Shown: positions 25,727 to 35,469, numbered from the stretch's first letter. The stretch: 51,139 bases of DNA from an uncultured Mycolicibacterium sp. (GCF_937941905.1 NZ_CALDGS010000113.1:1-51139); one strand, 5' to 3'. A program made the numbers and translations. The notes: generated by a model from the sequence alone, not told the origin.

Positions 25727-25771
25727 CTCTCGTCACCTTCCCGGACCGAGGGCGGTCCTTGCCACGATTCT

Positions 25772-25785
25772 TAGAACCTGTTCTA
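25772..25785. promoter_or_regulatory. KstR operator between the F420-type gene and the DUF35-ltp4-ltp3 genes
   Basis: TAGAACCTGTTCTA is a full KstR match in a 67-bp divergent gap. It ends 8 bp before the GTG of the DUF35 gene and 45 bp before the start of the F420-type gene. Confidence 0.86.
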
Positions 25786-25793
25786 CTCGTCTT

Positions 25794-26804
25794 GTGACAG
25801 CCAGCCAAAGCCGCCCGGCCTCGACGGATCATCGTGAGCCGCCACTTTCCGCGCCACTGAAACTGTCCTTCGACTACACCCGTTCGGTCGGCCCCGTGCT
25901 CGGTGAGTTCTTCACCGCCCTGCGCGAACGGCGCATCGTCGGCACCCGGGGTTCCGACGGCCGCGTGCACGTGCCGCCGGCCGAATACGACCCGGTCACC
26001 TACGAACGGTTGACCGAGATCGTACCGGTGAGCAGCGTCGGCACCGTCGTTTCCTGGACCTGGAACGCCGAGCCGCTGCCCGGTCAGCCGCTGGACCGGC
26101 CGTTCGCCTGGGCGCTGATCAAACTCGACGGCGCCGACACCCCGCTGCTGCACGCGGTCGCGGTCGACTCCCCCGACCAGATCGGCACCGGTACCCGGGT
26201 GCACGCGCACTGGGTCGACGAACCGGTCGGGGCGATCACCGACATCGCCTACTTCGCCCCCGGCGAACAGGCCGAGCCGGCCGCCGAACCCGGCAGCGAC
26301 GACCGCGAGCCGGTCAAGATCCTGGTCACCCCGATCGAGCTGGAGATCCAGCACTCGGCCTCGCACCCCGAGAGCGTCTACCTGCGGGCCCTGCAGGAGG
26401 GCCGGCTGATCGGGGCGCGCACCGCCGCCCGCGACGGCCGCCCGGCGGGCAAGGTGTACTTCCCGCCGCGCGAGGCGGATCCGGCCACCGGGCTGCCGCT
26501 CGACGAGTTCGTCGAGCTCTCCGACAAGGGCACGGTGACGACGTTCGGGATCGTCAACATCCCGTTCGCCGGGCAGCGCATCAAGCCGCCGTACGTCGCG
26601 GCCTACGTGCTGCTCGACGGGGCCGACATCCCGTTCCTGCACCTGGTCACCGACTGCGACGCGTCGGAGGTCCGGATGGGCATGCGGGTGCAGGCCGTGT
26701 GGCGGCCGCGCGAGGAGTGGGGCCTGGGCATCGACAACATCAGCCACTTCCGCCCCACCGGTGAGCCCGACGCCGACTACGAGACCTACAAGCACCACCT
26801 GTGA
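25794..26804 (+). CDS. Double DUF35/OB-fold protein, probable partner of Ltp3/Ltp4 (Rv3521-like)
   Basis: This 336-residue protein contains two similar halves (about 18-155 and 175-330). Each has a helical start with an ERRIVGTRG or EGRLIGART element, a VHVPPAEYDP or VYFPPREADP element, and an OB-fold-like beta stretch ending in WTWN..FAWALIKLDGADTPLLH or FVNIPFAG..YVLLDGADIPFLH. It corresponds to Rv3521. The zinc-ribbon Cys pairs of many DUF35 proteins are absent; VH and VY replace the C-x2-C position. DUF35 proteins bind thiolase-like enzymes, as ChsH2 does for Ltp2, so it should partner ltp4 and ltp3, which follow it. The GTG start is 8 bases from a KstR operator. Confidence 0.82.
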   Translation: MTASQSRPASTDHREPPLSAPLKLSFDYTRSVGPVLGEFFTALRERRIVGTRGSDGRVHVPPAEYDPVTYERLTEIVPVSSVGTVVSWTWNAEPLPGQPLDRPFAWALIKLDGADTPLLHAVAVDSPDQIGTGTRVHAHWVDEPVGAITDIAYFAPGEQAEPAAEPGSDDREPVKILVTPIELEIQHSASHPESVYLRALQEGRLIGARTAARDGRPAGKVYFPPREADPATGLPLDEFVELSDKGTVTTFGIVNIPFAGQRIKPPYVAAYVLLDGADIPFLHLVTDCDASEVRMGMRVQAVWRPREEWGLGIDNISHFRPTGEPDADYETYKHHL

Positions 26805-26817
26805 GGGACTTTTCGTC

Positions 26818-27878
26818 ATGACCGAACGCAACGTCGCGGTGGTGGGCTTCGCGCACGCGCCGCACGTCCGCCGCACCGACGGCACCACCAACGGCGTCGA
26901 GATGTTGATGCCGTGCTTCGCCGAACTCTACGAGGAGCTCGGCATCACCCGCACCGACATCGACTTCTGGTGCTCGGGCTCGTCGGATTACCTTGCCGGC
27001 CGGGCGTTCTCGTTCATCTCGGCGATCGACTCGATCGGCGCGGTACCGCCGATCAACGAGAGCCACGTGGAGATGGACGGCGCCTGGGCACTGTACGAGG
27101 CCTACATCAAGATCCTGACCGGCGAGGTCGACACCGCGCTGGTCTACGGCTTCGGCAAGTCCAGCGCGGGCGTGCTGCGGCGCACCCTGGCGCTGCAGAC
27201 CGACCCGTACGCGGTCGCCCCGCTGTGGCCGGACTCGATCGCGATCGCCGGGCTGCAGGCCCGGCTCGGCCTGGACGCCGGCAAGTGGACCGCCGAGCAG
27301 ATGGCGCAGGTGGCGCTGGACGCGATGACCGCCGCCGGCCGCACCGACTCGGTGGAGCCGGCCACCAGCGTCGAGGAGCTGCTGGCCCGGCCGTACTTCG
27401 CCGATCCGCTGCGCCGGCACGACATCGCGCCGATCACCGACGGCGCCTCGGCGATCGTGCTCGCCGCCGACGACAAGGCCCGCGAGCTGCGCGAGCGGCC
27501 GGCCTGGATCACCGGCATCGAGCACCGCATCGAGACCCCGGCGCTGGGCGCGCGCGATCTGACCACCTCGGCGTCGACGGCCGTCTCCGCCCAGGTCGCC
27601 ACCGGCGGTGACGCCAAGTCCATCGAGGTGGCCGAGCTGCACGCGCCGTTCTCCCACCAGCAGCTGATCCTCGCCGATGCGATCGGGCTGGGTGAGACCA
27701 CGCGGATCAACCCGTCCGGCGGCGCGCTGTCGGCCAACCCGATGTTCTCGGCGGGCCTGGAGCGCATCGGCTTCGCCGCCCGGCACATCTTCGACGGCTC
27801 CGCACAGCGGGTGCTCGCCCATGCGACGAGCGGGCCTGCGCTGCAACAGAATCTGGTCGCGGTCATGGAGGGGCGCCC

Positions 27879-27882
<4 letters not shown>
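26818..27882 (+). CDS. ltp4: Thiolase-like lipid-transfer protein/aldolase Ltp4
   Basis: This 354-residue thiolase-superfamily protein has the length of M. tuberculosis Ltp4 (Rv3522). It has the SCP-x/thiolase N-terminus VAVVGFAHAPHVRR, an ITDGASAIVLAADD segment near 208 and the RINPSGGALSANPMFSAGL C-terminal segment near 300. It lacks the usual pair of thiolase catalytic Cys, as expected for steroid aldolases. In Rhodococcus, Ltp3 and Ltp4 are needed for degrading C24-branched sterol side chains. It starts 13 bases after the DUF35 gene and overlaps ltp3 by 4 bases (ATGA). A frame starting at 26761 is rejected because it lies in the DUF35 gene. Confidence 0.92.
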
Positions 27883-29057
<1,175 letters not shown>

Positions 29058-29074
29058 CCCATCCGGAACCGACC

Positions 29075-29111
29075 CGGCGGCGCGTCGATGGACTCCATCG
29101 GCGCGCCGCCG
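29075..29111 (+). terminator. Hairpin downstream of ltp3
   Basis: A 17-bp stem with one G-T pair and a 3-nt ACT loop: CGGCGGCGCGTCGATGG (29075-29091) with CCATCGGCGCGCCGCCG (29095-29111). It starts 17 nt past the ltp3 stop and 35 nt before the next start. It may terminate or reduce read-through into the SnoaL-like gene. Confidence 0.7.
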
Positions 29112-29146
29112 CACTTTCAACCGAACGACGAAGGGAAGCGGTGACC

Positions 29147-29587
29147 ATGACCGAACAGACCGAACAGACCGAACAGATCGACCACCCCGCCCACCTGGCC
29201 GGCAAGCGCTCCCGGGAGGCGGTGATGGCCCGCGACAAGCAGGCCTGGCTGGCGGTGTTCGCCGACGACGCTATCGTCGAGGACCCGATCGGCCCGTCGG
29301 CCTTCGACCCGGAGGGCAAGGGCCACCGGGGCAAGGACGAGATCTCGCGGTTCTGGGACAACGTGATCGCCCCGACCGACCGGATCGAGTTCCGGTTCGA
29401 GCGCAGCTACCGGTGCGGCAACGAGGAGGCCAACGTCGGCTGCATCGTGACCACGATGGCCGGCCACGAGATCACCGCCGAGGGGGTGTTCACCTACCGG
29501 GTGGACGACGAGGGCCGGCTGGTGGCGCTGCGCGCCTACTGGGAGATGGACAAGGCGGCGGCCACCATGCGCCCGGTGCAATCCTGA
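29147..29587 (+). CDS. SnoaL/NTF2-like small protein
   Basis: This 146-residue protein has the pattern of SnoaL/ketosteroid-isomerase-like NTF2 folds: an N-terminal helix (SREAVMARDKQAWLAVFADD), then AIVEDPIGPS, GKDEISRFWDNVIAP, and a beta sheet ending in EGVFTYRVDDEGRLVALRAYWEMDK. In steroid clusters such proteins may isomerise, hydrate or simply bind ring compounds; the function cannot be read from sequence. A GTG 6 bases upstream (29141) is an alternative start; AAGGGAAG serves both. The first residues are MTEQTEQTEQ, encoded by a tandem repeat. I know no equivalent between ltp3 and kshA in M. tuberculosis, which has other genes there. Confidence 0.78.
   Translation: MTEQTEQTEQIDHPAHLAGKRSREAVMARDKQAWLAVFADDAIVEDPIGPSAFDPEGKGHRGKDEISRFWDNVIAPTDRIEFRFERSYRCGNEEANVGCIVTTMAGHEITAEGVFTYRVDDEGRLVALRAYWEMDKAAATMRPVQS
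29150..29176 (+). repeat. Three tandem 9-bp repeats at the 5' end of the SnoaL-like gene
   Basis: ACCGAACAG is repeated three times without interruption, directly after the ATG, encoding (Thr-Glu-Gln)3. In-frame gain or loss by slippage would change only the number of TEQ units. Confidence 0.95.
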
Positions 29588-29668
29588 CCAAACACCGGTT
29601 CACATCGGCACCGCGGTGGGTATGCCGCAGGTCACGCGGGCCTTCATTGCCATAACCCGCCTAAAAAC

Positions 29669-29682
29669 TGTAACGTGTTCTA
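29669..29682. promoter_or_regulatory. KstR operator upstream of kshA
   Basis: TGTAACGTGTTCTA is a full KstR match 29 bp upstream of the kshA GTG. A TAACGT (29671-29676) inside it fits the mycobacterial -10 pattern, so the operator may overlap the promoter core. Confidence 0.87.
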
Positions 29683-29711
29683 GTTAGAAGCGAAGGGTTT
29701 GGAGGCGCGAC

Positions 29712-30869
29712 GTGACTACGGACACCACCGGCGGCATCCGCGAGATCGACACCGGTACCCTGCCGGACCGCTATGCCCGGGGCTGGCACTGCCTGGGCCC
29801 GGTGCAGAACTTCCTGGACGGCAAACCGCATGGTATCCATGCGTTCGGCACCAAATTGGTGGTGTTCGCCGACTCCAAGGGCGAGCTCAAGGTGCTCGAC
29901 GCGTACTGCCGGCACCTCGGCGGCGACCTGTCGCAGGGCACCATCAAGGGCGACGAGGTGGCCTGCCCGTTCCACGACTGGCGCTGGGGCGGCGACGGCA
30001 AGTGCAAGCTGGTGCCGTACGCCAAGCGCGCCCCGCGCCTGGCCCGCACCCGGTCCTGGCACACCGATGTGCGCGGTGGGCTGCTGTTCGTCTGGCACGA
30101 CCACGAGGGCAACCCGCCGCAGCCGGAGGTGCGCATCCCGGACATCCCGGAGGCCTACAGCGACGAGTGGACCGACTGGCGGTGGAACTCGCTGCTGATC
30201 GAGGGCAGCAACTGCCGCGAGATCATCGACAACATCGTCGACATGGCCCACTTCTTCTACATCCACTTCGGGCGGCCGACGTACTTCAAGAACGTCTTCG
30301 AGGGCCACATCGCCTCGCAGTACCTGCACAACGTGGGCCGGCCGGACGTCGAGGGCCTCGGCGGCCACTACAGCGAGTCCCGGCTGGAGTCGGAGGCCTC
30401 CTACTTCGGGCCGTCGTTCATGATCAACTGGCTGCACAACACCTACGGCGACTACAAGTCCGAGTCGATCCTGATCAACTGCCACTACCCGGTCACCCAG
30501 GACTCGTTCGTGCTGCAGTGGGGCGTCATCGTGCAGAAGCCCAAGGGCCTCGACGAGGAGATGACCAACAAGCTCGCCGACATCTTCACCGAGGGCGTCA
30601 GCAAGGGCTTCCTGCAGGACGTCGAGGTCTGGAAGTACAAGACCCGGATCGAGAACCCGCTGCTGGTCGAGGAGGACGGCGCGGTCTACCAGCTGCGCCG
30701 CTGGTACCAGCAGTTCTACGTCGACGTCGCCGACATCACCCCGGACATGACCGCCCGGTTCGAGATCGAGGTGGACACCACCGCTGCCAACGAGTACTGG
30801 CAGAAGGAGATCCAGGAGAACCTGCAGCGTCAGGCCGAGGAGAAGGAAAAGGCAGAGCAGCAGGCATGA
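29712..30869 (+). CDS. kshA: 3-ketosteroid 9-alpha-hydroxylase oxygenase KshA
   Basis: This 385-residue Rieske oxygenase corresponds to Rv3526. It hydroxylates C9 of AD/ADD or their CoA thioesters, which with KstD opens ring B. The Rieske cluster ligands are C66 and H68 (CRHLGG) and C85 and H88 (CPFHDW). The mononuclear iron site is the N174/D177, H180 and H185 group in DNIVDMAHFFYIHFG, with the third ligand a distal Asp. The GTG start has GGAGG 7 bases upstream. Its reductase KshB is not encoded in the window. The gene overlaps the next one by ATGA. Confidence 0.96.
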   Translation: MTTDTTGGIREIDTGTLPDRYARGWHCLGPVQNFLDGKPHGIHAFGTKLVVFADSKGELKVLDAYCRHLGGDLSQGTIKGDEVACPFHDWRWGGDGKCKLVPYAKRAPRLARTRSWHTDVRGGLLFVWHDHEGNPPQPEVRIPDIPEAYSDEWTDWRWNSLLIEGSNCREIIDNIVDMAHFFYIHFGRPTYFKNVFEGHIASQYLHNVGRPDVEGLGGHYSESRLESEASYFGPSFMINWLHNTYGDYKSESILINCHYPVTQDSFVLQWGVIVQKPKGLDEEMTNKLADIFTEGVSKGFLQDVEVWKYKTRIENPLLVEEDGAVYQLRRWYQQFYVDVADITPDMTARFEIEVDTTAANEYWQKEIQENLQRQAEEKEKAEQQA

Positions 30870-31417
30870 CCTCCGGCAGCGGACGCGAGGCACCGGACGT
30901 CGAACGGATCGCCCGGTCCATGCTGCAGTTCCAGGGCCCGGACGAGGCTCATCACGGGGAGGCCCAGCACGGGGACGCCCACCACGATGAGCACCGTCCG
31001 GGCCCGGACGCACCCGGCGGACGGCCGCACTGGATCAAGGCCCCGCAGCTGACCGGGGAGCGCGCCGCCGCCCTGGCCGAGGCCACCCGCCGCGACCGGG
31101 AGCGCTACCTGCGCTCCGGGCTGGTGCCGGTGGACTGCCGGTTCTGCCACGTCTCGGTGCTGGTCAAGAAGCTCGGCCCGGGACACACCATGGTGCAGTG
31201 GGACCCGACGTCGACCGCCCGCTGCGCCCACTTCGCCGAGATCCGGGCCGCCGGCGGCAACCCGGCCCGGGAGCGCGGCTGCCCGCGGCTGGCCGACAGC
31301 ATCCGGCACGCCATCGCCGAGGGCTGCCTGGAGGAGTTCTCCAGCGCCCCGGCACCCGGGGACGGGGAGCCCGACAACTGGGGCCCCGACGACCGCGAGC
31401 CGGCCGTCGGGGCCTGA
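30866..31417 (+). CDS. Cys/His-containing protein coupled to kshA (Rv3527-like)
   Basis: This 183-residue protein of unknown function corresponds in place to Rv3527, but it is longer than the roughly 149 residues I recall for that protein. Two blocks stand out. One is a His-rich segment near residues 28-45, EAHHGEAQHGDAHHDEHRPG. The other is a Cys set, CRFCHV near 93-98, a Cys in STARCAHF near 120 and one in RGCPRLADSIRHAI near 138, that could bind metal. Its ATG overlaps the kshA stop (ATGA), so it should be made in a fixed ratio with KshA and may help load or protect its iron centres; that is inference only. Confidence 0.75.
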   Translation: MTSGSGREAPDVERIARSMLQFQGPDEAHHGEAQHGDAHHDEHRPGPDAPGGRPHWIKAPQLTGERAAALAEATRRDRERYLRSGLVPVDCRFCHVSVLVKKLGPGHTMVQWDPTSTARCAHFAEIRAAGGNPARERGCPRLADSIRHAIAEGCLEEFSSAPAPGDGEPDNWGPDDREPAVGA

Positions 31418-31429
31418 GCCCCGGGTCCG

Positions 31430-32575
31430 CTACAGCCCGGCGAACCGCTCCCGCACCTGCTCGGCGGTCAGGCCGTAGTCGGCCAGCGAGTAGGTGTGCT
31501 TCGGGGCGCGCGGGCCCTGCCGGCTCTCGGCGTGCATCCGCTCCATCGCGGCCCGGGCCTCGTCGGTGAGCTCGAGGCCGAAGTGGCGGTAGATCCCGGC
31601 GACGGTGCCGATCGGGTCGTCGACGAAGTCCTGGTAGTCCACGTCGCAGAACTGCGCCGGGTCGTACTTGGGCCGGGCCGCCTTGAACTTGGCCAGCCCG
31701 CGGGTCCAGGTGTCCAGGGCGTCCTCGCCGATCTGGGCACCGACGAACGTGGTGGACCAGCCGGCCGTGGTGTGCTGCGACAGCGAGCACATCGACGCCA
31801 GGATGGTCTCGGCCGGCCGGTGGCAGACCACCACCAGCGCGTCCGGGTACACCGCCATCAGCGCGTCCAGCGCGAACAGGTGGCTGGGGTTCTTGAGCAC
31901 CCAGCGCTTCTCTGGGTCGTTCAGCCCGATCAGCTGCAGGTTCTTCTTGTGCCGCTGATACGACTTGGTCCAGTCCTGCCGGTCCAGCCAGTGGGCGTAG
32001 CCCGGGATGTGCGCCAGCGTCTCGTAGGACACCGAGTGCACCGACTGACGCAGCAGCTGCCAGCACTCCTCCACCTCGCCGGCGGTCATGTAGTGCAGGC
32101 CCATGTACTCGGGGTTCTCGTTGTGGTGCTGGGCGTACTGCGCCTCGAGCCGGGTGTAGAGCGGGTTGTCGGCCCAGGTCTCCCGCGGCGGGCGGGGCTG
32201 CGGGAACTCGGCCAGCCACAGCTCCAGGCCCTGGTTGGCCGGATCGGCCGACAGCAGCCGGTGCAGCGCGGTGGTGCCGGTGCGGGGCAGACCGGTGACG
32301 AAGATGGGTCGCTCGATGACCACGTCGGCGTGCTGCGGGTACTGCTTGAACGCCGCCTCGCTGACCAGCCGGGCCACCAGCGCGTTGCGCAGGAAGAACC
32401 GCGACATCTTGCTGCCCAGCTCGGTCAGGCCGGCCTCGCGCTGGTAGGACTCCAGCAGCACCGCCAGCGCCTCGCGGTAGTTGTCGTCGTCGCTGCCGAA
32501 ATCCTCCAGACCGCAGGCTTTCACGGCCGAGGCGTGCAGGTCCTCGACGGTGCCGACATCGGTGCGTGGTGCCAT
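31430..32575 (-). CDS. PAPS-type sulfotransferase (Rv3529c-like)
   Basis: This 381-residue sulfotransferase-family protein corresponds to Rv3529c. The PAPS-binding loop PIFVTGLPRTGTTALHRLLS is at about residues 90-109, with RxGTT the key phosphate contact, and the second PAPS region VVVCHRPAETILASMCSL follows near 240. The acceptor is unknown; hydroxylated sterols are a reasonable guess from the context. The ATG overlaps the SDR stop (TGATG), making a three-gene minus-strand operon with the genes at 32575-34478. Confidence 0.85.
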   Translation of the reverse strand: MAPRTDVGTVEDLHASAVKACGLEDFGSDDDNYREALAVLLESYQREAGLTELGSKMSRFFLRNALVARLVSEAAFKQYPQHADVVIERPIFVTGLPRTGTTALHRLLSADPANQGLELWLAEFPQPRPPRETWADNPLYTRLEAQYAQHHNENPEYMGLHYMTAGEVEECWQLLRQSVHSVSYETLAHIPGYAHWLDRQDWTKSYQRHKKNLQLIGLNDPEKRWVLKNPSHLFALDALMAVYPDALVVVCHRPAETILASMCSLSQHTTAGWSTTFVGAQIGEDALDTWTRGLAKFKAARPKYDPAQFCDVDYQDFVDDPIGTVAGIYRHFGLELTDEARAAMERMHAESRQGPRAPKHTYSLADYGLTAEQVRERFAGL

Positions 32576-33348
32576 CAGACTTTGTACTCTCCGCAGTTGA
32601 CGTCGAGGGTCTGGCCGGTGATCCCGCTGGCCAGGTCGCTGGCCAGAAACAGGATCGCCGAGGCCACCTCGTCCTCGGTGGGCAGGCGTTTCAGGTCGGA
32701 CTGGGCGGCGGTGGCCTGGTAGATCTGCTCCACCGTGGTGCCGTACTTGCCGGCCTGGTAGGTGAAGTAGGCCTTCAGCGTCTCACCCCAGATATAGCCG
32801 GGCACAACGGAATTCACCCGGATGCCGAGCTCGCCGAGCTCGGAGGCCAGGGACTGGGACATGGCCAGCAGCGCGGACTTGGCCATCTTGTAGGCGCCGT
32901 ACTTGGGCTGGGAGTGCCGGATCACCATGGAGTTGACGTTGACCACCGCACCCTTGGCCTCGGCCAGCGCCGGGGTGAACGCCTGGGTGAGCCGCAGCGC
33001 GCCGAGCACGGTCAGCTCGATGGCCTCGCGGATGTGGTCGTAGTCGGTGTTGGCCAGCGGCTTCATCGACGGCACCTTGAACGCGTTGTTGATCAACACG
33101 TCCACCCGGCCGTAGGTCTGCAGGGCACGGTCGACGAGGTTGTCGACCTGCGCGGGATCGGTGATGTCGGTGGGCACCGCCAGCGCCCGGCGCCCGGCCG
33201 CGGTGACCTCCCCGGCCACCTGCTCCAACCGCTCCGCGGTGCGGGCGGCCAGCACCAGATCCGCGCCGGCCCGGGCGCAACGACGGGCCAGCGTGGTGCC
33301 CAGCGCGGGCCCGACGCCGCTGATGACGACGACTTTGTCGGTGAGCAT
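32575..33348 (-). CDS. Short-chain dehydrogenase (Rv3530c-like)
   Basis: This 257-residue classical SDR corresponds to Rv3530c. The cofactor motif is atypical (ISGVGPALGTTLARRCA instead of TGxxxGIG), NNAF replaces the usual NNAG near residue 93, and the catalytic Tyr-Lys is YGAYKMAK near 151-158 with Ser in NVNSMVIR. C-terminal residues run CGEYKV. The substrate is unknown. The ATG at 33348 is 2 bases before the end of the upstream gene, so it is translated with its neighbours. A longer frame up to 34077 lies inside the Rv3531c-like gene. Confidence 0.85.
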   Translation of the reverse strand: MLTDKVVVISGVGPALGTTLARRCARAGADLVLAARTAERLEQVAGEVTAAGRRALAVPTDITDPAQVDNLVDRALQTYGRVDVLINNAFKVPSMKPLANTDYDHIREAIELTVLGALRLTQAFTPALAEAKGAVVNVNSMVIRHSQPKYGAYKMAKSALLAMSQSLASELGELGIRVNSVVPGYIWGETLKAYFTYQAGKYGTTVEQIYQATAAQSDLKRLPTEDEVASAILFLASDLASGITGQTLDVNCGEYKV

Positions 33349-33350
33349 GA

Positions 33351-34478
33351 CTACCCCAGCATCCGGTTGGCGATCTGGATCTGCCGCCGCGCGATGCGCC
33401 GGCGCCACTCCTCGTCGCTGATCCTGTTGTGTTCGTAGAACGGCAGCACGTCGGGTACCGCGTCGATGTCGACCACCTCGGTGGTCGGCCCGTCGGCCTC
33501 GGTGAGCGGTCGCGACACCCGCTGCCAGCGGAACTGCATGATGCCGCGGCGGTGTCCGAGGGTCTCCACCCAGTTGGTCACCCCGGGATTGCGGTCGGAC
33601 ACCACGATCCGGATCTTGCCGTCCGGATCCGCCTGCGCCTGAGCGGCGTTCAGCGAGGTCTGGTGATTGATGTAGTCCAGCGAGATGTACCACAGGCTGC
33701 CGAGCTGGAACCCCATGTACGGGGCGTCGCTGACCGGCACGGTGATCACCAGTGCCTGGTCCGGCGCGAGCTCGTAGTGGCCGGCCGAGGAGTACTGGGT
33801 GGTCAGCCCACCGGGGGTGCTGCGCGGCGGCACCAGGGTGTTGACCGGGATGTTGAAGTAGAACCACTGCGGGAACTGCAGCCAGGTCTTGACCCGCTGC
33901 ACCAGCTGCTTTCCGGCGGTGGCCCAGCGCTTCTCGATGGTCTGCGCCGACAGCGGCGGCGGGGCGGTGCCGGCCGTGTCGGTGCGCGCGATCGCGACCG
34001 TGCCGCGGCGCTGGTCCCAGTCGCCGTAGACCTCGCGGATCACCAACTGGGCGTTGGTCTTCGGCACGAACCGCCACTCGAACCGGCCGTCCTCGTCGAT
34101 GTCGAGCTCACGGTCGTCGAAGGCGGCTTGGCTCTCCGGCACGCCCTCGTCGGTGTATTCGCCGCCGAGCAGCTGGAAGCTCAGGTCGGTGGTGGTGCCG
34201 CGTACGCCGCTGACGACGTACTCGTGACCGGCCACCACCCGGGTGCCGAAGTACAGGGTGTCCGGGTTGTCCAGGCCCATCTTGGTGAACGGGCCGGTGC
34301 CGCTGTGCAGGAACGGGTGGTCGCGTTCGTAGTCGAAGGCGACGTGGATACAGGCCGAGATGCAGCCCGCGAGGTACTGCAGGCCCTCGAGCAGGTCGGC
34401 CTCCGATTCGATGAACGGCGCCTCGGCGACCAGGCGCTCGGCCTCGGCGATCGCATCGGTCAACGGCTGCGAGTACAC
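33351..34478 (-). CDS. Conserved protein of unknown function (Rv3531c-like)
   Basis: This 375-residue protein matches the size I recall for Rv3531c. It has no clear signal peptide, and I recognise no catalytic motif. Features are a Cys pair near residues 39-44 (AGCISACIH), PDTLYFGTRVVAGHEYVVSG near 73, resembling DUF1214-type domains, and WFYFNIPVNTLVPP near 205. The C-terminus ends in RRRIARRQIQIANRMLG. It starts with GTG, 10 bases from the KstR operator at 34489, and leads the SDR-sulfotransferase operon, so a role in sterol metabolism is inferred from regulation only. Confidence 0.8.
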   Translation of the reverse strand: MYSQPLTDAIAEAERLVAEAPFIESEADLLEGLQYLAGCISACIHVAFDYERDHPFLHSGTGPFTKMGLDNPDTLYFGTRVVAGHEYVVSGVRGTTTDLSFQLLGGEYTDEGVPESQAAFDDRELDIDEDGRFEWRFVPKTNAQLVIREVYGDWDQRRGTVAIARTDTAGTAPPPLSAQTIEKRWATAGKQLVQRVKTWLQFPQWFYFNIPVNTLVPPRSTPGGLTTQYSSAGHYELAPDQALVITVPVSDAPYMGFQLGSLWYISLDYINHQTSLNAAQAQADPDGKIRIVVSDRNPGVTNWVETLGHRRGIMQFRWQRVSRPLTEADGPTTEVVDIDAVPDVLPFYEHNRISDEEWRRRIARRQIQIANRMLG

Positions 34479-34488
34479 GCCTCGAAAC

Positions 34489-34502
34489 TAGAACGCGTTC
34501 CA
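34489..34502. promoter_or_regulatory. KstR operator between the Rv3531c-like gene and iclR-type gene
   Basis: TAGAACGCGTTCCA is a full KstR match, 10 bp from the GTG of the minus-strand gene and 55 bp from the plus-strand IclR gene. It may affect both. Confidence 0.86.
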
Positions 34503-34529
34503 GCGTTGAGTCAATATATCGACCACCAC

Positions 34530-34545
34530 GGTACAAATATGAACC
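34530..34545. promoter_or_regulatory. Candidate operator of the IclR-type regulator
   Basis: GGTACAAATATGAACC fits the dyad GGTnCAnATnTGnACC (12 of 16 positions symmetric) and lies 12 bp upstream of the IclR GTG. A second AT-rich imperfect dyad, GTCAATATATCGAC, is at 34510-34523. AT-rich palindromes beside an IclR gene are often autoregulatory sites. Confidence 0.4.
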
Positions 34546-34557
34546 ACCGGTTAGGCT

Positions 34558-35463
34558 GTGCGGGTGGCGACCGAGACGACCGGGCGGTCCTCCCCGCCGA
34601 CGGACCGGGTGATCCGGGTGCTGGACTTCCTGGCCGCCCGCCCCCGTGAGCGGTTCGGGGTGTCGGAGCTGGCCCGCCGGATCGGGCTGAGCAAGCCCAC
34701 CTGCCTGGGCATCGTCACCGCGCTCGCCGACGCCGGCTACCTGGTGCGCGACCCGGCCGACAAGACCTACCGGCTGGGCCCGGCACTGATCACGCTCGGG
34801 CAGCGGGCCCAGGAGGCACTGCGGGTCAGCCCGGCCGCCCGGGAGGAGCTGCGGCAGCTCGCCTCCCGGTTCGGTGCGGCGGTGGCGCTGTCCGGGGTGG
34901 TCGACGACCGGATCACCGTGCTGGACCTGGTCGCCCCACCGGGCGCCCACCCCGGGGTGGAGATCGGCCAGAGCTATCCGTTCGCCCCGCCGGTCGGGCT
35001 GATGTTCGTGCTCTGGGACGACGCGGCCACCCGGGAGTGGCTGAGCCGGCAGCCCACCGTCCCGCTGCGCACCGGATCCGACCGGCTGCGCCGGGTGGTC
35101 ACCCGCTGCCGCGCCGACGGCTACCTGGTGGAACGGCTCACCCCGGCGGGGCGGCGGCTCTACGCGCTGCTGGCCGGGATGCCCACCGACCTGCCCGACG
35201 AACTGCGGGCACTGCTGGGCGAGCTGGTGAGCGACATCGGCGAGCGCGTGTACCTGCCCGGGGAACGGCGCGCGGCCCGCCACGACATCAGCGTCATCTC
35301 CGCGCCGGTCTTCGACCACGCCGGCCGCCAGGTGATGGTGGCCTCGATGCACGTCGGGACCGCGCTCACCGACGCCCAGATCCGCGACCGGGCGGCGGCG
35401 CTGGTCGCCGCGGCCGACGCGGTGACCGCCCAGCTCGGCGGGGTCAAGCCGGGCAGCGCGTGA
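34558..35463 (+). CDS. IclR-family transcriptional regulator
   Basis: This 301-residue regulator has an N-terminal winged helix (RVIRVLDFLAARP, FGVSELARRIGLSKPTCLGI, then ALADAGYLVRD and the wing KTYRLGP) and a C-terminal IclR effector domain (residues about 90-295). The start is GTG at 34558; a second GTG at 34564 is possible. It shares a 79-bp region with the KstR-controlled Rv3531c-like gene and converges with the RecQ-type gene (6 bp between stops). I recall no IclR gene here in M. tuberculosis. Its ligand could be a small aromatic or steroid-derived acid, by family habit. It is a candidate second layer of control beside KstR. Confidence 0.85.
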   Translation: MRVATETTGRSSPPTDRVIRVLDFLAARPRERFGVSELARRIGLSKPTCLGIVTALADAGYLVRDPADKTYRLGPALITLGQRAQEALRVSPAAREELRQLASRFGAAVALSGVVDDRITVLDLVAPPGAHPGVEIGQSYPFAPPVGLMFVLWDDAATREWLSRQPTVPLRTGSDRLRRVVTRCRADGYLVERLTPAGRRLYALLAGMPTDLPDELRALLGELVSDIGERVYLPGERRAARHDISVISAPVFDHAGRQVMVASMHVGTALTDAQIRDRAAALVAAADAVTAQLGGVKPGSA

Positions 35464-35469
35464 CGCCGG

